Notes under the pieces: model-generated
What the model saw: only the letters and a program-made list of their open reading frames with translations
What the model was told of the DNA's origin: nothing
Databases searched by the model: none
Part shown: piece by piece, positions 9,064 to 20,800 of the stretch
Numbering within the stretch: position 1 is the first letter of the stretch
Layout of the letters: each line of letters opens with the position of its first letter
From: Flavicella sediminum
GTDB taxonomy: Bacteria > Bacteroidota > Bacteroidia > Flavobacteriales > Flavobacteriaceae
Direction of reading: 5' to 3'
DNA length: 64,000 nt
Assembly (NCBI RefSeq): GCF_006381105.1
Contig: NZ_VDET01000014.1
Coordinates: 1-64,000, forward strand
Translations under genes and position numbers: made by a program

Positions 9064-12000
9064 ATGAAAAATAAAATAGGATTAATTATTTGTTTATTTG
9101 TAACACTTATTTCTAACAGAGTTGAAGCGCAACTATATATAGGTGATGTATTAATTACAAATCAAAGTGAGGTTGATGCGTTTAATTACACTTCAATATT
9201 TGGGAGTTTGGAAGTGAGGGAAAGTACGCCTGGTTCCATTACAAATTTAAACGGACTAAATAAGTTAGCAAGAGTTTATAAAAGTTTTAAAATTATAGGT
9301 AATTCGGCCTTAGAAGATTTAGTTGGTTTGGAGAAACTTTTAGAAATTAAACAAGATTTTGAAATTTCTAATAATAGTCAATTTATTTCTTTTACAGGAC
9401 TTGAAGCATTAGAAAAAATAGGAGGGAATTTTTATATCACTGATAATGAATTGCTAACAAATTTAAATGCTTTAGAGCAATTAGCTACTGTTACTGTTGA
9501 TGTTCAAATTGTAAATAATTCTAATTTGGTCAGTTTTTGTGGCATTAAGGAATTAGTACTTACAAACGGAATCACAGGGGAACTTTTAATTTCAGAAAAT
9601 TCTAGTAATCCAACAGAAGGAATTATAGAAAATGATCCTTGTAATACTTATTATGGGAATTTGAGTTTTAGGTCACAAGCGGAAATAGATGCATTTAAAT
9701 ATGTACATATTGTTGGTGATTTAGAAGTTAAAGAAACACAAGAAAATGCAATTGTCAATTTAGATTCTTTGTCCGTTTTACAGTCCGTATCGGGAAACTT
9801 AAGTATTAAGGATAATAAAAAATTGGATAATTTTTGTGGAATAAAAACCTTGTTAGCGGATGAAAATGTGTTAGGTGCTATTTCTATTGAGGGAAATAAT
9901 TACAACCCGACAGTAGAGGAGTTGTTTATTAATTGTGCAAATCCTATTTATAATGGTAATTTAATAATAACGGAACAAAAAGATATTGATACCTTTTCTT
10001 ATACACGTATAAATGGTAATCTACATATAGGAACAGGCCTTACAGGAGATAGAATTTTTAATTTATCTGGTTTGAGTAGTTTAACATTTGTTGAAGGAAA
10101 TTTATTGATTGGTCAATATGCAAATTTCAATAGCATGCAAACCTTAGCGGGGTTGCATAATTTAACAGAAGTTGGAGGTGATTTAAATATTGCTGTAAAT
10201 GATGAGTTGCTGAACCTTGATGAATTGTCTAGCTTAGTTTCTATAGGTGGAAATCTGTTAATTTCAGGAAATCCAAAGCTAATTTCTGTGGAAGGGTTAA
10301 GTAAACTAAAAGCGGTTGGAAATTCTATTATGATTGGATATGCAAGTGCTGGTGGAAACCCTGAATTAACCTCGTTGAAAGGTTTGGAAAATATAACTTC
10401 TCTAAAAGGAAATTTGGTGCTAACCGAATGTGATAAAATTAGTTCATTAGAAGGTCTTAATAGTTTAGAAAGGATTGAAGGAAGTTTTTCTATTGGAAAT
10501 TTTTCAGTCGATAAAGTAACAAATCTAACATCTTTAGACGGTCTTGAAAATTTAAATAGTATAGGAGGAAATATATCGATTAAAAACAATAATTTACTGA
10601 GCTCTATAGTTGGGTTAACGAGTTTAACGGAAGTTGGAGGGAATATAAATTTCGAGAATAACCCTGCTTTAGAATCTTTTGAAGGATTGGAAAAATTAGC
10701 ATCAGTTAATGGGTTTTTATCTATTAAAAATAACTCAAGCTTGACATCCATTGCACAATTAAATAAACTTTCAACTATTCCTGGGGATCTTACTATTACA
10801 GAAAACCCGAAATTAACTTCTTTAAATGGTTTAGAAAATGTGACAAATATTAGTGGATATTTGACTGTCTTAAAAAACGAGAGTCTGTCTAATTTAGACG
10901 GATTGAACAATGTCCTAACTATTGGCGATTATGTATTGATTGCAGAAAATGAACAATTAAATGATTTATGTGGTATCAAAAATAGTATTCAAAATAAAGA
11001 AGTTGAAAAAAATGAATACACGGTAATCTCAAATGGTTTCAATCCTGAATTTGAAGATTTGAGAGATGATTTAACTTGTTCTATTGTTCCAGGCGCAAAT
11101 GCTGATGTTTTTAATGGTAGTCTTCTATTATCTACACAAAATCAAGTAGATGCTTTTCCGTATAAAAAAGTTACGGGAAACCTTAGCATTTCTGAAGCTG
11201 TAGAGAATGAGATTGTGAACCTAGACGGACTTTCGTCGTTAACGGAAATTGGTGGAGCTTTACTTTTAAAAAATAATAAAAGTCTAAATTCTATTACAGG
11301 ATTAAGAAACTTGACCACAATAATCAGTAATTTAACTATAGAAAATAATTCAAGTTTAACTTCTTTAAATGGCTTAGAACAAGTAACTAAAGTAAAAGGT
11401 GTTAGTGTTATAAATAATAGTATTTTAGTTGGTTTTTCAGGCTTTTTAAATATAAGTTCACTGGATCATTTATCGATTCAAGGAAACGCTTCTTTAAAAA
11501 GTTTTGAAGGATTGGAAAGACTAACCGAAATAGGGCTGTTACAAATAATGGATAATCTAAATTTAATTTCTTTTAGTGGCCTAAGTAATTTGAAAACGAT
11601 TACGAAAGGGATGTTAGTCAGCGGGAATTCTAACTTAATTAATTTTGATGGACTCGAAAAAGTTTCTTCAATTTATTCATTAACCATATCGAAGAATGAG
11701 AAGTTAATTTCTTTAGATGGATTGGAGAATTTAGTCATTATTCATGCCTATTTAAATATCGGAAATTATTTAAACGGAAACCCTGTGCTGGCTTCTTTGA
11801 AAGGATTACAAAATTTAAAAACGATAGGTAAAGATTGTTACATTTGGAATAATAATTCACTTAAAACCTTAGATGGTTTGAATAAATTAACGAGTGTTGG
11901 TGGTTTATTACGTATATCTAATAATAAGGGCTTAACCTCTTTAAGTGGACTTGGAAGTTTGACCAAAGTTGATAGACTAGAAATATCTTCGAACTCTGTA

Positions 12001-13812
12001 TTGGAAAATTTTTGTTCTCTTACAAAATTGGCTAATTACAATAGTACATCTGATATATATTATTCTGTGAAATTTAATGGCATAAACCCCACATTTGAAA
12101 ATTTAAAATACAACAATATATGTGGAGCCATTATTCACGAAGGAGATTTGGTTTTAACAACTCAAGACGAAATAGATAATTTTGAATATTCTCAAATTAA
12201 TGGAAATTTAATAATAGAAGAGGAGCTAACAAATTCTATTATTGATTTAGAAGGACTTGCAAGTTTAAATACGGTAAATGGATCTGTGTTGATTAAAAAC
12301 AATGCTTCTTTAGAAAACTATTGCGGATTGAGTTATTTGATTTTATACGAGGCCATATCGGGAACGTTTACAACAACAAATAACAAATACAATCCGCAAA
12401 TTAATAATTTTCTTTCCAATCAATGTAATCCTAATAATTATATAGGTAGCATCACTTTAACAACTCAAAGTGCTGTTGATGCATTTGCATACAGTGAAAT
12501 TTCTGGTGATTTATTTATAAAGAATAATAGCGAAGATCCTATAGTTAATTTAGCTGCCTTAAATAAGTTAACGACTATTGGTGGTTCTTTATATGTAGAT
12601 AAAACAAAGAGCTTAGCCTCATTAGAAGGGTTGAATAATTTAAATTTTATTGGTGAAAATATATTTATTTTTGGAAACAAATTAAGTTCGCTGAAAGGAT
12701 TTGACAAACTAACGTTTATACCAGGAGTTTTATTAATAACTAATAATCAAGAGTTACTGACTTTAGAAGGCTTAGATTGCCTTACAAAGGTAGCTGGCAA
12801 TGTGACCCTAATTGAAAATGGTTTGCAGTCTTTAGCCGGTTTTGGGGCAATAGAATATTTGGAAGGAAGTTTATCCATTATAGGGAATAATAATTTGACT
12901 AGTTTTTGCGAAATTGGAAGTCTGTTGAGAGAGAATCGTATTTCAAAATCAGAATTTGAACTTTATAGCAATGGATACAATCCTACTTATGAGGAAATTC
13001 AACAAAATGATCTATGTTCTATAAGTTCAGGAAATCAAGGAAACGGACAGTTTAATGGAACTATGATCTTAACAAATCAAGCTGAAATTGAGAATTTCGA
13101 CTTTTCTAAAATTACAGGAAATTTAATTATTCGCGAAGAGGAAGCTGGCGCAATTGTAAACCTCGAGAAATTACAATCCTTATCGAGTATAGAAGGGAAA
13201 CTTGTTATAGAGAATACTAGCAATTTAGATGCTTTAACAGGCTTAGAAGGAGTTTCTTCTGTTAGTCAGTTGTTTATTATAACAAACGAAGCTTTAACAA
13301 CTTTAAAAGGTTTGGACAATTTGGAAACTATTTCATACGGTTTGGATGTTGGTGGACTTTACAAAGGGAACAATTCTTTGATTTCTTTGGACGGATTGGA
13401 AAATTTAAAAGAAATAGGTAATTACTATCGAATTGCTAGTAATATAAAGTTAGAAAACTTTTGTGGAATAAAGCCAGTTACTGTGCTGCAAGGTTTACCA
13501 GGTGCTCGTGAGGTTTGGGGAAATGCAGTTAATCCTTCGTTTTATGATTTATGGAATCTTGACTGTCCGAATTTAGCGGTAGATACTTTTAATACTATGG
13601 GTTTACATATTTATCCAAACCCAATCAAAGATGCTGTTTTTGTGGATGTTGAATCTTTTAAGCAAGCAAAAATTTACAATTTAGCAGGGAATGAGATTGG
13701 CGTTTATAATACACAAACAATACATTTTGAAAACTGTACTCCGGGAATCTATTTATTAGAAGTTACTACACATAACCATCAGGTTTTTAGAAAGAAAATA
13801 ATAAAAGAATAA
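9064..13812 (+). CDS. Giant leucine-rich-repeat-like surface protein with T9SS sorting domain
   Basis: A 1582-aa secreted protein. Residues 1-23 are a signal peptide ending in EAQ. The body consists of leucine-rich repeats of about 22-24 residues of the form L-x-S-L-x-G-L-x-x-L-x-x-I-x-G-x-L-x-I-x-N-N. It resembles receptor-L-domain or LRR beta-helical solenoids, which usually bind proteins or glycans. The repeats are grouped in seven supermodules, each starting with 'GxLxLTTQxEIDxF' and ending with an 'FCGIK ... NPTFEDL ... C' cap. The last 70 residues (LHIYPNPIKDAVFVDVE to RKKIIKE) are a T9SS type A sorting domain, so the protein should be exported by the T9SS and attached to the cell surface. 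No enzyme domain is seen. The ligand is unknown. Confidence 0.88.
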   Translation: MKNKIGLIICLFVTLISNRVEAQLYIGDVLITNQSEVDAFNYTSIFGSLEVRESTPGSITNLNGLNKLARVYKSFKIIGNSALEDLVGLEKLLEIKQDFEISNNSQFISFTGLEALEKIGGNFYITDNELLTNLNALEQLATVTVDVQIVNNSNLVSFCGIKELVLTNGITGELLISENSSNPTEGIIENDPCNTYYGNLSFRSQAEIDAFKYVHIVGDLEVKETQENAIVNLDSLSVLQSVSGNLSIKDNKKLDNFCGIKTLLADENVLGAISIEGNNYNPTVEELFINCANPIYNGNLIITEQKDIDTFSYTRINGNLHIGTGLTGDRIFNLSGLSSLTFVEGNLLIGQYANFNSMQTLAGLHNLTEVGGDLNIAVNDELLNLDELSSLVSIGGNLLISGNPKLISVEGLSKLKAVGNSIMIGYASAGGNPELTSLKGLENITSLKGNLVLTECDKISSLEGLNSLERIEGSFSIGNFSVDKVTNLTSLDGLENLNSIGGNISIKNNNLLSSIVGLTSLTEVGGNINFENNPALESFEGLEKLASVNGFLSIKNNSSLTSIAQLNKLSTIPGDLTITENPKLTSLNGLENVTNISGYLTVLKNESLSNLDGLNNVLTIGDYVLIAENEQLNDLCGIKNSIQNKEVEKNEYTVISNGFNPEFEDLRDDLTCSIVPGANADVFNGSLLLSTQNQVDAFPYKKVTGNLSISEAVENEIVNLDGLSSLTEIGGALLLKNNKSLNSITGLRNLTTIISNLTIENNSSLTSLNGLEQVTKVKGVSVINNSILVGFSGFLNISSLDHLSIQGNASLKSFEGLERLTEIGLLQIMDNLNLISFSGLSNLKTITKGMLVSGNSNLINFDGLEKVSSIYSLTISKNEKLISLDGLENLVIIHAYLNIGNYLNGNPVLASLKGLQNLKTIGKDCYIWNNNSLKTLDGLNKLTSVGGLLRISNNKGLTSLSGLGSLTKVDRLEISSNSVLENFCSLTKLANYNSTSDIYYSVKFNGINPTFENLKYNNICGAIIHEGDLVLTTQDEIDNFEYSQINGNLIIEEELTNSIIDLEGLASLNTVNGSVLIKNNASLENYCGLSYLILYEAISGTFTTTNNKYNPQINNFLSNQCNPNNYIGSITLTTQSAVDAFAYSEISGDLFIKNNSEDPIVNLAALNKLTTIGGSLYVDKTKSLASLEGLNNLNFIGENIFIFGNKLSSLKGFDKLTFIPGVLLITNNQELLTLEGLDCLTKVAGNVTLIENGLQSLAGFGAIEYLEGSLSIIGNNNLTSFCEIGSLLRENRISKSEFELYSNGYNPTYEEIQQNDLCSISSGNQGNGQFNGTMILTNQAEIENFDFSKITGNLIIREEEAGAIVNLEKLQSLSSIEGKLVIENTSNLDALTGLEGVSSVSQLFIITNEALTTLKGLDNLETISYGLDVGGLYKGNNSLISLDGLENLKEIGNYYRIASNIKLENFCGIKPVTVLQGLPGAREVWGNAVNPSFYDLWNLDCPNLAVDTFNTMGLHIYPNPIKDAVFVDVESFKQAKIYNLAGNEIGVYNTQTIHFENCTPGIYLLEVTTHNHQVFRKKIIKE
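9133..13563 (+). repeat. Seven tandem LRR supermodules within one gene
   Basis: Module starts (a Y/F/H-x-G strand before the TTQ-type motif) lie near 9133, 9648, 9948, 11109, 12136, 12439 and 13051. Each module carries the same entry (TTQxEIDAFxYxxIxGxL) and a cysteine-containing exit cap. Module lengths differ widely because the number of internal LRRs varies. Modules 2 and 5 have hardly any, while modules 3 and 4 have many. Confidence 0.8.
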
Positions 13813-13860
13813 TTACTCGAAATTAAGTTTGAAAAAATAGTGTTAATTTGAAAAAAACAT

Positions 13861-13868
13861 TATTTTTG
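13861..13868 (+). promoter_or_regulatory. Putative -7 element of the 53-aa membrane protein gene
   Basis: TATTTTTG matches the Bacteroidetes -7 consensus TAnnTTTG and would start a transcript about 25 bases before the ATG at 13900. There is no good TTG at the -33 spacing. Confidence 0.4.
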
Positions 13869-13899
13869 CCAAGTATTTATTATAACACGCAATTTAATT

Positions 13900-14061
13900 A
13901 TGGACGTTTCTCAATATTTAGGATTTTTATTATTTCTTTTTATATTCACAGCTGGATTTTGGTTGTTGATATTTTTATTAACTTTTGTTGTTCCTTACTG
14001 GATAGGTGGAACTTTATTAGAAAATTTACAATTAAAGAAAGAAGCGAAAGCTAAAAAGTAA
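13900..14061 (+). CDS. Small membrane protein, 53 aa
   Basis: A short gene in a different frame from the longer open frame that overlaps it. It encodes 53 residues starting MDVSQYLGFLLFLF, with one or two membrane helices over about residues 7-35 and a strongly basic tail ending KKEAKAKK, which should stay in the cytoplasm. It has an ATG start, a TAnnTTTG promoter element 32 bases upstream and a strong terminator 23 bases after its stop. Together these suggest a complete one-gene unit. Function unknown. The overlapping frame at 13848-14054 needs a TTG start and lacks these supports. Confidence 0.7.
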   Translation: MDVSQYLGFLLFLFIFTAGFWLLIFLLTFVVPYWIGGTLLENLQLKKEAKAKK

Positions 14062-14083
14062 GTTCGTCTTGAAACTTATATAT

Positions 14084-14117
14084 AAAAAGGATTGCACATT
14101 GGGCAATCCTTTTTTTT
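14084..14117 (+). terminator. Intrinsic terminator after the 53-aa gene
   Basis: A 12-bp inverted repeat (14084-14095 with 14103-14114) with a 7-base loop is followed by further T residues. It ends the small membrane protein transcript. Confidence 0.88.
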
Positions 14118-14156
14118 GTGTCCATTATTTTTTTTCGTTCCACTTAAATTCAATGT

Positions 14157-14633
14157 ATGAAAGCAGCTTCCTTAAGAGAAATTAAATCAGAGTTATCACA
14201 TAGTACAAAAGAAGAATTATTAGCCTTGTGTTTGCACTTGTCTAAATTTAAAAAAGAAAACAAAGAACTAATGACTTATTTGCTTTTTGAAGCGAATAAC
14301 GAAGAAGGTTTTGTAGAGACTGTAAAAGCTGAAGTAGATGAATTATTTATCCACATCAATACACAGAGTTATTTTTACATGAAAAAGACCATTAGAAAGG
14401 TTTTAAGAGTGATAAAAACAAATATTCGCTATTCTAAAAATAAAGAAACAGAGGTGGAGTTGCTCTTGTATTTTTGTGAATGTTTAAAAGAATTAAGACC
14501 TTCTATAAAATACAACATGTTGCTAAAAAATTTATTTAAAAGAGAGTTGGTATCCATAGAAAAAAAAGTAGCACTGCTACATGAAGATTTGCAATATGAC
14601 TATCAGCAAGCTATAGACGATTTAAAACTTTAA
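14157..14633 (+). CDS. Conserved helical cytosolic protein, unknown function
   Basis: A 158-aa protein that is almost all alpha-helix, with no signal peptide or membrane span. The start MKAASLREIKSELSHSTKEE and the following 'LLALCLHLSKFKKENKELM' look like a helical-repeat or SAP-like start, but I cannot name a family. The rest is rich in Lys, Glu and Leu. I recall similar proteins in flavobacteria annotated as hypothetical. It stands alone between a terminator and the convergent giant gene. Confidence 0.7.
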   Translation: MKAASLREIKSELSHSTKEELLALCLHLSKFKKENKELMTYLLFEANNEEGFVETVKAEVDELFIHINTQSYFYMKKTIRKVLRVIKTNIRYSKNKETEVELLLYFCECLKELRPSIKYNMLLKNLFKRELVSIEKKVALLHEDLQYDYQQAIDDLKL

Positions 14634-14737
14634 GGTATAAATTCATCAAATTTATTTTTGAAATCAGTGAACGCTCAAAAACAAATTTAAAGTACCTTTC
14701 TTAAAAAAGGATTCTTAAAAAATACTATTTTAAATAA

Positions 14738-14778
14738 AAAAAGTAGCCAGTAACGATCAAGCACACTGACCACTTTTT
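14738..14778 (-). terminator. Probable terminator of the 2451-aa protein gene
   Basis: An imperfect 14-bp stem (14738-14751 with 14765-14778, two mismatches) is followed on the minus strand by seven U residues. It lies 26 bases after the stop codon of the minus-strand giant gene. Confidence 0.6.
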
Positions 14779-14803
14779 AGGGAATGACTTTTTTACTATT
14801 TGC

Positions 14804-17800
14804 TTAGTAAATAATTATTTTTTGAGAAACGGTTCCTTTGTTCGTTTGCAACTTTAGTACATAAATACCATAAGCCATATGTTTGACTGAAATACGATTG
14901 TTTTCCGAATTTATTGGAGCAGTATTAAAACGAATTCCTGACATATTTATAAGTGTAGAAGCACTGATTTGTAAGTTTTCAGGATTTATTATTTTTAATA
15001 CCTGTAGTTTTTTGTCATAATGTACTTTTATTCCTTCGCGAGTTTCTACTGTCGGGTTAATCGTTTCCAAAGTTTGTCCTTCTTGAAAAACAATTGAAAA
15101 ACGATTTTCATAGGTGCCTTCTTCTAAGAAAAATTCATAAGCCGTTCCTGTAATTGCTTGATAAGTACCAAGAATATTGTCTTTTAAATAAACCGTTCTT
15201 TCTAAATTGTTTGCTTCGTCTAGAATTAATTTTACATTTTGGTCAGAATTTGTGCTAATGCCCAAAGGAATTTCCATAGCGTCGTTTATTTGTGGAACCG
15301 CTGCAATGGAGTATTTATTTGTATCATCTGTAAAATGAATGTAGGCATCTGTTTCTTGTAAATCATACATGGCACTGTCATAACCTTCATCATATGCAAA
15401 AGTGAAATCTTTGTCAAACCCAATACCTAATTGTCTGTGTATGGCAACATTGTTTTCATTGGTGTATTCAAACCCTAATTTCATGGATGCTTGTGCATTT
15501 GTACTACTTTCTGAAGTTGGTTTAATTTTATTTTTCTTCCCTTTAAAAAATACGGAATTGCTATTATCCTGTGCTTGATAATTTCTATGGGCATTTTCAA
15601 AAGTAATCGTTCCATTGGCTTTTGCACCAGCAAAGAAACTTTGTCCAACGGCAATGTATCTACCAGGAACATCGTAGGTGTTTCCTGAGCCTAAACCATC
15701 TGTTCCTGCAACAATACTTTGTGCGGCAACTGACATCATTAAGTTTGTTGTAGCGTAACCACCTTGATAGCCTTCTTTATGGTGACCAGCAATTACATTA
15801 CTTGTACTAGCTTCACCTTTGTGTTGCCAAAAATATAAAGTTCCTTCTAAGACTTCAGAATTTTCATTTAAAAAATCGATGGCATCTAGTGCACAAGGAT
15901 AAGGATTTCCTATTAAATTATTCGTGTCTACATCAACAGGAATAGTAATGGTTCCATCGTTTGGTTTTCCAACAAAAGTATAATTTTGATTGGCGATTCC
16001 AGTACTTTTCATGGTGTATCCGGCAGCTCTTTGTATGCTCACGTTGTCTCTTTTTTGAACCCAATCATCACGACTAACACCATTTGTATAGGTCCATATC
16101 CAATAGTTGGAAAGGGTAATAGGTGAGGTTGAAAAGTCGCCATCAAAACCTGTTGTGAAATTAATGTCTAACGGTTGAGAATTTTCAGATGTTGGAACAG
16201 TCCCGTCTTTCATGACAGCACCTACAGAGAAAGTAGATTTTCCTACTTCAACAACAGGAGACGACCAGTAATGGTATCTATATACATTTGGAACACTAGC
16301 TTGTTGGTCAATATATATTTTACCAGTTCCTTCAACATTTGTAGCTAACAAATGTGTTTGAATTAATTGTGCATCACCAATCATACGAATTTCACCATCT
16401 AAAATAAAATCTTCGTCAAATTCTAAATAATGGTTGTCGGTTATAGTTAATTTTGAGTTTTCTTTGACCCATACACATTCTACAACAGCATTTTCGTCTA
16501 AAGTGGCATGGTTAGAAGTTCCTTGTGAATCAACGACCACAACTTTATCAACATCATCCGCTTGCGTACTTGCAGAGTTTGCAGTTCCTGCACCACCCGT
16601 CCATGAATTTGAGTCACCGTTCCAAAAAATTCCGTTTACTTCGGTGTAGGTGAAATATTTGGTACCATCAAAATTGTAATTTGCTACATATTGTGTACTT
16701 CCATTAACAGTTGTGCTTGTAATAGGTATGTATTGTACATTGCTTGAAAATATGGCATCATCTGCAACTTTCAATAATTTGGTTGTAAAAGGGGTGTTTA
16801 ACAAACCGTTTATGGTGGCTGCATCAAAAGCAACTTGTACTGAACCTACTGTTCCTGTTTCTTTCACCTTCCAAACTCTAGTCAATGTTTTTTCAGGAGC
16901 ACAAACTAAAACAGATGAAGTTGTTGTAGTTAAACTACTATTATTATTCCCCCAAACTAAGAAATCTTTGTTATTTGCAAAGGTTCCTGAATTGTTGTTA
17001 TTTGTATCCACGATGTTTCCTAACCCGATAGTCACATGTACTTCAGCATCTTGGTTTTGTGACTTGGATTGTTTTTGAAGCAATACCATACCATCATCTC
17101 TACCAATTCCAGCTACATCGTAATGGTAAGCACTATTGTTTGTGTAATTCCATACTTTTGTAGTTAAATCAGATAATATATAATCTCCTTCAATTATAGA
17201 TCCTTCGTTGTCAGTTTTGTCTAAAGTAAAACCATATTTAATAGCTAAATAAGATTCAACTTGTTGTTTTTTCGCGAAACTATGCTGGGTACTAAATAAC
17301 ATCACTTCGGCAACACTACCCTCAATCGTACTTGAAGCTTGCGTTCTATCTTTTCCTACATAATAGGTATGACTAGCATTTGAAATTTCTCCTGTAAAAA
17401 TGTTGGTAATTAATTCAAAATTATCAGGTCTAGGATGTGCCGTTAAAGTTGTAGACAAACCGTTGACAAATTGATTTCCACCAGTTACTATAGCAGGTGT
17501 ATTTGTTAGGTCATACACATTTGTTGAATTATCCCCATAACCAATTCCATTTCCATCATTGTTTGTGAATGCACTGGTTCTATTTGCCGTAGAAACATCG
17601 TTGTATACAATGTACATGGAAACAGGGTTTAAGTTTCCTGTATACGTTAATACATCATTGTTAGCAGGTGTAAAAGTAATAACAGGGTTGAAATTTAAAG
17701 TATTTGCTGTGCTGCTCGGTTCATTGCCACCCGATCCTATAAAATCGACCGTAGAAGCAGGTTGTTCCTCTGTTTGATCTTCCCATAAAGTAACAGCAGA

Positions 17801-20800
17801 TCCACCGGTAACTCCTTTATCAGCACGTAGCCACAATGTATTTCCAACAACATTGGGTTCTACGTCATCAATAACAGCATCTCTATAATCTACATCACCT
17901 GTTGTGGTAACATCTGAATCTACATCTGGTAAATCTGTAGCAGGATCATTAATCTCATCATTGGAAATAAAACCATCATTGGTATTGCTTCCTTCAAAAT
18001 TGTCATCTAAGCCATCTCCATCTGTATCAATACCGCTAGCCACATTGTCTGCATCTCCATTTTCTTGAATATCCGGAGTTGTATCATTGTCTGAATCTAG
18101 GTCTAAATAATCAGGATTATCCACACCATCTGTGTTTTCAATAGAAAAACTTGTCGCACTTGAAGTATCGTTATTCTCATAAACATTGTACAAGCCATTG
18201 GCACCAACAGAACCGGTAGGTATAACAAATGCAGTAGTTGATTGACCTTCTACATTATCAGGAATTCCATCATTATCAGAATCAATATCTAAATGATTAG
18301 GAATTCCATCTCCATCGGTATCACAATTGGGCGTACTGTATAATTCTCCAATATCTGTTGAATTTAAGGCTGTTGGATAATGCAAGAATTCATCCATTAA
18401 TCCGGTAAAATAATCTGCACCAGAAGTTCCATAGGCATTTGAGGAGTTAGAACCACCAAATCCACTATTATTCACGTGCGTATTTAGCGAACCAAAGCCG
18501 GTAGCCAATTCTGGAGTTGCCGTTCCGTTTAAGTACAAGGTTGCATTTCCATTGCTGTAAACAAAAGCAATATGATACCAATTTCCTATTTCAATTAAAT
18601 CCAATGAAGCTGTGTTTAAACTAACTTCTGTACCATTTCCTTCTTTAACCTGTGCTTCCAATACATCTCCATTTAGTCTTATGGAGATACCATTTGTAGA
18701 ACCACCCTCATCCACTAAAAATTGTATACCAGTTACTGAACTTGGGTTGATCCAAAATGAATAAGTGAAATTAGCAATGGTTTGTTCTAAGAAAGTAGAT
18801 GACTGACTGTAGTGTAAAAAATAAGTTCCATCAAAAAGAACAGAATTAGCTCCGGAAATACTATTGGTAGAGTAGGCTAATCCTGCAGGTGAATTTTGCA
18901 GGTCATTTGAATTTCCTGAAATATCATCCGTAGAATTTTCATAAGTCCAATAAGCATCATAGCCACCAACGCTGTTAGATAAACAGTTGTTATTTTCATC
19001 CGTATCAAGAATTCCGTCATTGTCATCATCAATATCTACATCGTTAGGAATACCATCATTATCAGTATCGTTTCCAACAACAGCATCACGATAGTCTAAA
19101 TCTCCACCCGAAGCGTTTACATCGCCATCGGAATCGTTAAGAACACTTGTGAAATTTTCGTCAAATATTCCATTTATATCTGCAAAAGTGTCTCCATTGT
19201 CAAGCGTGTTATCCAATCCATTTGTACCAACATTTCCGTCAGTTTTACCATCTGCACCACCAGAGGTGTCTGTTAGTCCACTTCCAGATTCTACAATGTC
19301 ATAAATTCCGTCGTTGTCAGAATCTAAATCTAAATAATCGGTGTTATCGGTTTCATCTGTATTGACAGGGGTATTTCCTCCACTATAAGCAAGGTCGATC
19401 CCAAAAATATCAAAACTTCCAGACGGAGCGATATATCCTTGGGTAGTTTGGGATTCTATATTATCAGGAATTCCATCGTTATCGGCATCTAAATCTAAGT
19501 AATTATCAATTCCATCATTGTCAAAATCGTTAGGACTTAATCCAGTACCGTAAGCAGTATCAATACCTGTGGCACTATATTCATTGTTTGGAGCTATATA
19601 CCCACTTGTTGTTTGCGCTTCAATATTGTCTAAAATCCCATCATTGTCAGAGTCTAAATCCCGGAAATTGAAAACGCCATCACCATCTGTATCTGCTGGT
19701 AAACAAAAAGAAATATCTCCAATAGCCATATCATGTGTTCCGGAGGGGTCAGTTGTATCGGTATTTGTAAAAATAATTTTGAACTTAGAAATCCAAATTG
19801 GAAGTCCGTTTATTGTAATATTTCCACTTGTTGCACCTGCAATTGCTGCGTCAGTTCCTTCAAAAACATTGGTACTAGGTGTTACTACTTTTACATTATC
19901 TGTACCTACAGTGTAATCTGCTCCGGACATAGTATACAAGTCACCTTTGAAGTCTATAAAAACCAGTTCTACATTGTCTTTTGAATTTGTATTTAAATCG
20001 ATATCATGTAGCGTAAATGATAGATTGTGAATTGGAGTATCGAAAGAAAAAGTATGTGTAGAAGATCCATTTTGAGCAGCAGCTTGTGATAAATTATAAG
20101 AACTATCGCTGGTCAGATTATCATTTATATTGTAATTCGTACTTGTTGTGATAGGGGTAAACCTAGACAAAGTTACTTGTATATTGTTTATTGTTACTAT
20201 TTCACTGCTAAGTACGGGGTCATCTCCAGAAGAAACGCTTGTTGTTCCGTTAGTGTATAAGGTAGTCCAATCAATACTCGAGTCATATGTAGAACAAGTT
20301 CCTAATTCTTCCAAATCTGTAATTCCATCATTGTCATCATCTAAATCTGTTTCATCATTTACATTGTCATCATCATTATCGTTATTGATGGTATCATCTC
20401 TATAATCTACATCTCCTTGAGTTAAAACATCTTCATCTTCATCCGGAAAATTATCCGTTTGTGTATTGTCAAAACTTCCGTTTACATCTGTGTAGGTGTC
20501 TCCATTATCATAAGAATTATCCAATCCGTTGGTTCCTTGGGTACCAGAAAGTGTCAATCCTGCTTCGAGGGTGTCTGATAAGCCATCATTGTCAGAATCC
20601 AAATCTAAATAATCGACTTCATCGGCAGCACCATCTGAATTCACAGGAGTTAATCCTCCAGAGTACGCTGTATCTACACCAGAGCCATCATAGACATTGT
20701 TTGGAGCAATATAGCCTGCGGTAGATTGTGCTTCAATATTGTCTGGAATACCATCATTATCAGAATCTAAATCTTGGTAATTTGGAATTCCGTCACCATC

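Noticed and set aside
10113-10910. 265-residue minus-strand frame inside the LRR-like gene
   Set aside because: Antisense image of regular repeats (recurrent NPSK/FP patterns). No signal or family, and the sense frame is clearly coding.
13848-14054. 68-residue plus-strand frame starting with TTG
   Set aside because: It overlaps the 53-aa ATG gene in another frame, has a rare start and no typical protein pattern. The 53-aa frame has a better start, composition and signals.
19569-20724. Several plus-strand frames of 80-115 residues inside the 2451-aa gene
   Set aside because: They are antisense to Asp/Ser-rich repeats and have low-complexity Ser/Leu or His/Gln composition typical of shadows.
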